Assembly: GCA_002825465.1 (NCBI GenBank)
Contig: PJER01000097.1
Coordinates: forward strand, 1-7,580
Reading direction: 5' to 3'
Length of the DNA: 7,580 nt
Source of the DNA: Candidatus Thorarchaeota archaeon MP8T_1
GTDB lineage: Archaea > Asgardarchaeota > Thorarchaeia > Thorarchaeales > Thorarchaeaceae
Positions 1 through 4,771 of this stretch are shown piece by piece. The translations under genes and the position numbers were made by a program. The notes beneath the pieces are model-generated. The model had not been told where the DNA came from. It saw only the letters and a program-made list of their open reading frames with translations, and did not search any database. Within the stretch, counting starts at the first letter, position 1. Every line of letters starts with the position of its first letter.

Positions 1-2781
1 AAAGCTCGCTATGTCAATGAGGAAAAATGCACGGGGTGTCAACTATGTATTCGCTCTTGTCCAGTAGAGGTTCCAAATGAATTCGACAAAGGCCTTTCAC
101 TCCGAAAAGCAATCTACATGAACTTTCCACAGCAAATTCCCCTAATCGCGACCATTGACAGAAACGCTTGCATTGGTTGCGGAACTTGTGCATCAGTCTG
201 TCCGCAGGACTGTATCATGTATGACGATGAAGACAAGGTCTTCGAACTCAATGTTGGGTCCATAGTTGTTGCCACGGGATTTGAAGAGTACAGACCATTG
301 GACTATGGAGAATATGGGTATGGTATCTATCCCAATGTCGTGACTTCCATGGAGTACGATCGGCAATCGCATCCGACGGGTCCTACTGACTCACATATGG
401 TTCGTCCGTCAGATGGAAAAGAACCGGAACGTGTTCTATTTGTGAACTGCGTAGGTAGCAGAGATGTCAGGGAGAACATTAGTGGATATAGTTCTCACTG
501 CAATAGGGTATGCTGTTCATTCGGACTCAAATTGGCCCAAGTGACGCGAATGCATTATCCGGAGGACCATTGTGAAATAATCTATACATACATGGACATG
601 CGAACCGCGGGAAAGGCACTTGAAGAATTCTTGTGGGATTCACAGAAGAACCGTGGAATCAAATTCATTCGCGGCAGGGTTTCTGAGATTCAGGAGGATC
701 CTGACACACATGATTTGTACGTCAAGATGGAGGATACAGATTCAGGCAAGATCATGGAACTCGATAAGATCTCCATGGTTGTTCTCAATAGCAGCTTCAG
801 ACCGAGTGAAGGAGTTGAAGGGCTTGCGAAGATTCTGAAAATTGATCTTGATGAGGCTGGATGGATTAAAGAAAAGCACGCAAATGCAGCTGCACTCGAA
901 ACTAATCGTGCAGGTATCTTTGTTGCGGGATGCGCTCATGGACCAAGGGATGGTACAGATAGTGTCAATGAAGGAAAGGGAGCAGCAATGGCTGCTCACT
1001 CAATCTTGCCAGTTCCAACTCCGGAGCCAGAGCCTGAAATTCCTCCAGCAGAGATTAGCGAAGAGCCACGAGTTGGAGTCTTTATCTGTCATTGCGGCGG
1101 CATCATAGGTAATGAGATAAGCTCACCAGGTCTCGCGGAATGGGCGAAAGACCTACCAAACGTCGTATATTCTACAGATTATATCTTCATGTGCAGCGAC
1201 CCAGGTCAGCAGTTGGTTACTGATGCTATCAAAGAGCATAAGCTTAACCGTGTAGTTGTTGGTTCGTGTTCACCACTGCAGCACGAATCAACTTTCAGAG
1301 GTGCACTTGAGGCGGCTGGTCTTTCAGGATACTATCTGGTTGGACCGGTCGGACTGCGAGAACATCTTGCACTGGTGCACGTAAATGATGATCCGGAAGT
1401 GAGGCAAGAAAAAGCTCAAGATATGATTCGGAGTGCTGTAGCTAAAGCCATCAATAATGAAATTGTTCCGCTGAAGAGCGTCAAGGTGACTCCAGTTTCA
1501 ATGATTGTTGGAGGTGGAGTCTCAGGTATGACCGCAGCTCTTGATATTGCACGAAAGGGCTTCGATGTGGTTCTCGTTGAAAAGCAAGAGAAACTTGGCG
1601 GCAGATTGAACGAACTCTATCAGCTATTCCCTGCTATGGATTCTGCACAGGATATTGTGGAAGATCTTACTAATAAGATTGCCAAGAACAAGCATATACA
1701 GGTCCTTCTAAACTCGAAAGTTGTTGCACGAGATGGATCATATGGAAATTATGACATAACTGTCGAAGACTCGGCATCAGGTGAACAATCTGTTCATCGT
1801 GTAGGTTCAATGGTCATTACGGTGGGAAATGATGTTTATGAACCAAAGCAGGGAGAATATGGCTGGGGAGAGGTCCCTGGTGTGATTTCAACACTTGAAC
1901 TTGAACGACGTCTCAGGAATGGAGAGTTGAAGAAACCTCCAAAGAATCCTGTATTCATTCATTGCGTAGGTTCTAGGCAGAATCCTGGTGAGGGCAATAG
2001 ATATTGTTCAAGAGTTTGTTGTTCAGCCACGATCGCTATGCAGCACGAACTGAAAGAGCTATTTCCAGATATCAAGATATTCTCGGCCTTCAAGGAGCAT
2101 ATCCGCCCATATGCAAAAGGGATGGAAGAAATGTGGCGCGAAAACAGGCAGAAAGGGGTTTCATATCTTCGATGGGAACGCGAACGTCCAGTTGCTGTTG
2201 AGAAGGACCCCAATAGTGATTCCGCGATTGTCACAATATATGACACTTTGGCACAAGAAACCTTCAGAATCAAATCGGATATGGTCGTTCTTGCTTTGGG
2301 GCTTGAGGCGCCTCATGATGTAAACCAATTCGTCAAGGCGATGGGAATCAACCGAGGACAAGATGGATTCTTAGCAGAAATGCATATGAAATACAAACCG
2401 GTAGAAACCACTGTTCCCGGAGTCTTTCTGGGTGTCACATATGCAAAGAACGTTGCTGATTCAATCAATCAAGCTCGTGGAGCGGCAAGTGAGGCATGCA
2501 TACCACTTAACCTAGGCACTGTGGAGATAGAACTCTTAACAGCAGAAGTCGATAGAGACCTCTGTGTTGGTTGTGATCTTTGTCACTATTCAGAGATTTG
2601 CCCGTACGACGCAGTATCCATGATAGAAATTGAGCCAGGCGTTAAGAAGAGCGTTACCGACGAGATGCGGTGCGAGGGGTGTGGAGCCTGTTGTGCAATT
2701 TGCCCAACTGGCGCACGTGACCTCCGATGGTGGCGTGAAAAGAGTATCCTTAATGAGACTGAGGAAATGTTGAGAGAGTGA
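1..2781 (+). CDS. hdrA: Tandem HdrA-HdrA fusion protein (heterodisulfide reductase subunit A type), 5'-truncated by window edge
   Basis: The frame is open from base 1, so 926 residues are visible and the Met at 118 is internal (residue 40). Residues 1-75 are the inserted HdrA ferredoxin, with two CxxCxxCxxxC motifs (C10/13/16/20 and C57/60/63/67). Residues 86-336 are the rest of module 1's thioredoxin-reductase-like FAD domain, with CVGSRD and the cluster set C150, C167, C171, C172. A Pro/Glu-rich linker (337-356) leads to module 2. Its HdrA N-terminal domain has C363, C365, C398 and C423. A Rossmann site follows (G504-G506, G509, E527), then the cluster set C655, C669, C673, C674. A C-terminal two-cluster ferredoxin ends the protein (C855/858/861/867 and C891/894/897/901). 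Module 2 has no inserted ferredoxin, and there is no MvhD domain. By family this is a cytoplasmic FAD/Fe-S protein for electron bifurcation or confurcation; its partners are unknown. The missing N-terminus should hold module 1's first domain and Rossmann motif. Confidence 0.93.
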   Translation, partial: KARYVNEEKCTGCQLCIRSCPVEVPNEFDKGLSLRKAIYMNFPQQIPLIATIDRNACIGCGTCASVCPQDCIMYDDEDKVFELNVGSIVVATGFEEYRPLDYGEYGYGIYPNVVTSMEYDRQSHPTGPTDSHMVRPSDGKEPERVLFVNCVGSRDVRENISGYSSHCNRVCCSFGLKLAQVTRMHYPEDHCEIIYTYMDMRTAGKALEEFLWDSQKNRGIKFIRGRVSEIQEDPDTHDLYVKMEDTDSGKIMELDKISMVVLNSSFRPSEGVEGLAKILKIDLDEAGWIKEKHANAAALETNRAGIFVAGCAHGPRDGTDSVNEGKGAAMAAHSILPVPTPEPEPEIPPAEISEEPRVGVFICHCGGIIGNEISSPGLAEWAKDLPNVVYSTDYIFMCSDPGQQLVTDAIKEHKLNRVVVGSCSPLQHESTFRGALEAAGLSGYYLVGPVGLREHLALVHVNDDPEVRQEKAQDMIRSAVAKAINNEIVPLKSVKVTPVSMIVGGGVSGMTAALDIARKGFDVVLVEKQEKLGGRLNELYQLFPAMDSAQDIVEDLTNKIAKNKHIQVLLNSKVVARDGSYGNYDITVEDSASGEQSVHRVGSMVITVGNDVYEPKQGEYGWGEVPGVISTLELERRLRNGELKKPPKNPVFIHCVGSRQNPGEGNRYCSRVCCSATIAMQHELKELFPDIKIFSAFKEHIRPYAKGMEEMWRENRQKGVSYLRWERERPVAVEKDPNSDSAIVTIYDTLAQETFRIKSDMVVLALGLEAPHDVNQFVKAMGINRGQDGFLAEMHMKYKPVETTVPGVFLGVTYAKNVADSINQARGAASEACIPLNLGTVEIELLTAEVDRDLCVGCDLCHYSEICPYDAVSMIEIEPGVKKSVTDEMRCEGCGACCAICPTGARDLRWWREKSILNETEEMLRE

Positions 2782-2785
2782 CAGG

Positions 2786-3358
2786 ATGGTTTCACTGGAT
2801 AATCTTCTTGCAGGGTGGATGGTCTTGAATGATCTATTAGGAGCCCTAAAAGAGAGAGATATCTTCATTCCTGATCTGACTTTTGCGGACCTTAGAAACT
2901 CAAAAATGAGCATAGAGTATCTACGCTCTTTTGATAGCGAGATACGAGCAAGCGATCAATCTGATGCTGATACTCAACTTCAGGTTGAGATGGAAATCAA
3001 AATCCAAAGACTACGGGATACTCTGATGATCTGGGCAGAGGAGAAAGAGGGGATTGAATATCGGAACAATTGGGAAGCACGATTTGATGCTGCATTAAGA
3101 GGCAAGAGTGAGGAGTACAAACCCGAACCTCAGGTACATATTTCTGATATTCCGAGGGATAAAGAGGTGGGCTTCTTTCGCATCAAACTTCCTGAGGATA
3201 TTCCAGTGGAAGTTGTTTCTGAGATTGCGGAGAACTGCAGAGTGAATATCTCTCTAGATGGAGAACGATATCTACAGGTCAGTGGGAAGAAAGAGTGTGT
3301 TCGGGATGCCATGAAGAAGCTAGGGCAAATCTTCTATGGCGAAAGTAAGATGGGTTGA
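2786..3358 (+). CDS. DUF2096-like archaeal protein of unknown function, coupled to the tandem hdrA
   Basis: This is a 190-residue soluble protein with no signal peptide, membrane segment or metal-binding cysteine cluster (only C151 and C171). The N-terminal part (about 5-108) looks helical and matches the pattern I recall for the uncharacterised archaeal family DUF2096: W11 followed by VLNDLL, an IP pair near 28, DLRNSK at 35-40, then W96 and an ALRGK motif near 103-107. A charged linker leads to a C-terminal part (about 127-183) with alternating predicted strands and helices (FFRIKLP, then VVSEIAENC, then a VSGKKE turn and a last helix). That could be a small KH-like or ferredoxin-like fold, which is inference. 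The ATG lies 4 bases after the hdrA stop, with only a weak purine-rich GAGAGAG site upstream, so it probably depends on translation of hdrA. A second in-frame ATG at 2819 is possible. Function is unknown; the family call is from memory. Confidence 0.85.
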   Translation: MVSLDNLLAGWMVLNDLLGALKERDIFIPDLTFADLRNSKMSIEYLRSFDSEIRASDQSDADTQLQVEMEIKIQRLRDTLMIWAEEKEGIEYRNNWEARFDAALRGKSEEYKPEPQVHISDIPRDKEVGFFRIKLPEDIPVEVVSEIAENCRVNISLDGERYLQVSGKKECVRDAMKKLGQIFYGESKMG

Positions 3359-3373
3359 TTCATGACTTGGGTG
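3359..3373. other. 15-base gap between convergent genes
   Basis: Only 15 bases separate the TGA of the DUF2096-like gene from the TAA of hdrB on the opposite strand. The gap has no T-run or hairpin, and I see no obvious T-rich archaeal terminator in the first few dozen bases beyond either stop. Transcripts from the two strands therefore probably overlap at their 3' ends. Confidence 0.8.
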
Positions 3374-4249
3374 TTAGATACCTAGAATTTCACGTATTGG
3401 ATCGAGTGATACCCTATTGAGCTCAAATCCTAATGGCTCTGGGTCAACTCCCATAGCTGCACCCAAGATCTGTGTGACGAAGAGAGCCGGTAATTCAAGC
3501 GAGTTCCCAGCTTCATCCTTGAGTCCTAGCTGTTGGATATCGAACTGTGTGTGACATGCGGGACAATTGGTAACCACGCAATTCGCTCCCGCGCCATTTG
3601 CAGAGATCATCTTTTCCCGTAGCATTTTGACAGCAACATCTTCACTGGCAATAAGAAGGGGTGAGCCACAACAACGAAGCTTTAGGTCCCAATGGACACT
3701 CTTTGCACCTGTAAGCTCAATCAGTTCATCAACCTTCTTAGGCAACTCGGGATCATCAAATCCTGCGACATTAGATGGCCGAATTAGGTGACAGCCCGGA
3801 TGGAATGCGACTCGTAGACCATCCAGACGGCGTACAATCTTCTTTTCAATCTCATTTCTCAACTCATAGAGAACTTCAACGAAGTGACGAATCTTGACTT
3901 TGCCAGTGTACTCCAATCCCAATGGTTTCAGAGCTGCATTGACCTTCTTTCTATAGGTTGCATCATCATGAAGCACATGGTTGGTATCCTTCAGAGAACC
4001 AAAGCATCCGTTGCAAGGAGTGACAATATCATGACCCCTGTGCTCAGCAAGGGCAATATTACGACCAGACATGGAGAGCCAGCTGTTCTCATCAATTGAC
4101 TTGAGAACCACCGTTCCGCAGCAAGAGGCACCTTCAAAATCAATAAGCTCGATGTCGAGCGCCTTTGCAACTGCACGCATGGATGATTCGTAATTGTTGA
4201 ATCTACTAGGTATTGCGCACCCTAGGAAAACTTCATAGCTCTGTGTCAA
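3374..4249 (-). CDS. hdrB: Heterodisulfide reductase subunit B (two CCG domains)
   Basis: This 291-residue protein has the normal length and order for HdrB, the catalytic subunit that reduces a disulfide (CoM-S-S-CoB in methanogens). Two five-cysteine CCG motifs are complete. The first is C11, C43, C44, C79, C82, starting in the family's opening GCxIPSR motif. The second is C153, C193, C194, C229, C232, with HPGCH and NCPACH contexts. In methanogen HdrB these motifs hold two non-cubane [4Fe-4S] clusters, so the disulfide-cleaving chemistry appears intact. The start is TTG at 4249, chosen because GGAGGAGG lies 9 bases upstream and family similarity begins at residues 5-16; no in-frame ATG precedes it. 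It sits 1 base after the hdrC stop and is the last gene of the minus-strand operon. The natural disulfide is unknown, as no methanogenesis gene is in view. Confidence 0.96.
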   Translation of the reverse strand: MTQSYEVFLGCAIPSRFNNYESSMRAVAKALDIELIDFEGASCCGTVVLKSIDENSWLSMSGRNIALAEHRGHDIVTPCNGCFGSLKDTNHVLHDDATYRKKVNAALKPLGLEYTGKVKIRHFVEVLYELRNEIEKKIVRRLDGLRVAFHPGCHLIRPSNVAGFDDPELPKKVDELIELTGAKSVHWDLKLRCCGSPLLIASEDVAVKMLREKMISANGAGANCVVTNCPACHTQFDIQQLGLKDEAGNSLELPALFVTQILGAAMGVDPEPLGFELNRVSLDPIREILGI

Positions 4250-4250
4250 T

Positions 4251-4769
4251 TCACTCGTCCTCCTCCAGTTGCATGAGTTTCATTTTGTTGAGTATCTTTT
4301 TCGTATCCTCAATATTCAATTCAGGAACCGGATCAAGTCCAAGATCGTCACGTTCCCAGTCAGTAGGTTCGTAGAGCTTTCCGGTATCATACAGTGACTG
4401 CCGCGCTCCCAAATAGCCGTCAGGAGTAATTCCCTTCTTGAAAGCCATATTCTTCAGACCAAACAGAATATCGGTTATATCGATTCCCTGCGGACAACGT
4501 TCTTGGCAAGTATAACAAGTTGAACACAGCCAGACCATATCAGTTTCGAGGACCTCCTTCAGACCAAATAGAAGCATTCGCATGACCTCGTGAATCTGAA
4601 TACTCACCTTGTCAGAGACAGGACAACCAGCACTGCATTTCGCACATTGAAAGCACGCAGTGAGGTCTTTTCCTCCAATCAGGTTCGAGACCTCTTTCGT
4701 GAACTCTGCATCGAGGGCTTTGAATTTCTTTCCAGTAAAAGATTTGAATTGTCCCCACGACTCTGTCAC
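4251..4769 (-). CDS. hdrC: Heterodisulfide reductase subunit C (two [4Fe-4S] clusters)
   Basis: This 172-residue iron-sulfur protein carries electrons from HdrA to HdrB. Two CxxCxxCxxxCP motifs are present, C39/42/45/49 and C82/85/88/92. The usual helical stretch lies between them (HEVMRMLLFGLKEVLE), with W80 just before the second motif. The tail after residue 115 is acidic and ends in Glu/Asp. Length is close to the usual 180-190 residues. The start is GTG at 4769, 2 bases after the TAA of the upstream hdrA-mvhD gene and 8 bases after a strong AGAGGAGG site; no better ATG exists. No membrane segment is present, so this is the soluble HdrC type and not a membrane HdrE-linked one. It belongs to the operon order HdrA-MvhD, HdrC, HdrB. 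Confidence 0.96.
   Translation of the reverse strand: MTESWGQFKSFTGKKFKALDAEFTKEVSNLIGGKDLTACFQCAKCSAGCPVSDKVSIQIHEVMRMLLFGLKEVLETDMVWLCSTCYTCQERCPQGIDITDILFGLKNMAFKKGITPDGYLGARQSLYDTGKLYEPTDWERDDLGLDPVPELNIEDTKKILNKMKLMQLEEDE
4259..4266 (-). promoter_or_regulatory. Shine-Dalgarno site of hdrB
   Basis: GGAGGAGG on the minus strand lies inside the last codons of hdrC (the Glu-Glu pair near its C-terminus), 9 bases before the TTG start of hdrB. It supports the unusual start codon and translational coupling of hdrC and hdrB. Confidence 0.8.
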
Positions 4770-4771
4770 GT

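Noticed and set aside
118..120. ATG at 118 as the start of the plus-strand hdrA
   Set aside because: The frame is open to base 1, and the 39 codons before it encode a ferredoxin motif plus the conserved HdrA RKAIY stretch. The Met is internal and the gene is cut by the window edge.
1009..1068. Pro/Glu-rich stretch as a gene junction or frameshift between two hdrA genes
   Set aside because: The reading frame is continuous through it with no stop, start or ribosome site. The minus-strand paralogue has a linker at the same place, so a true fusion is more likely.
1959..2913. Minus-strand open frames of 104, 69 and 107 codons
   Set aside because: They are antisense to conserved HdrA motifs or cross the hdrA/DUF2096 junction, and show no family features or ribosome sites.
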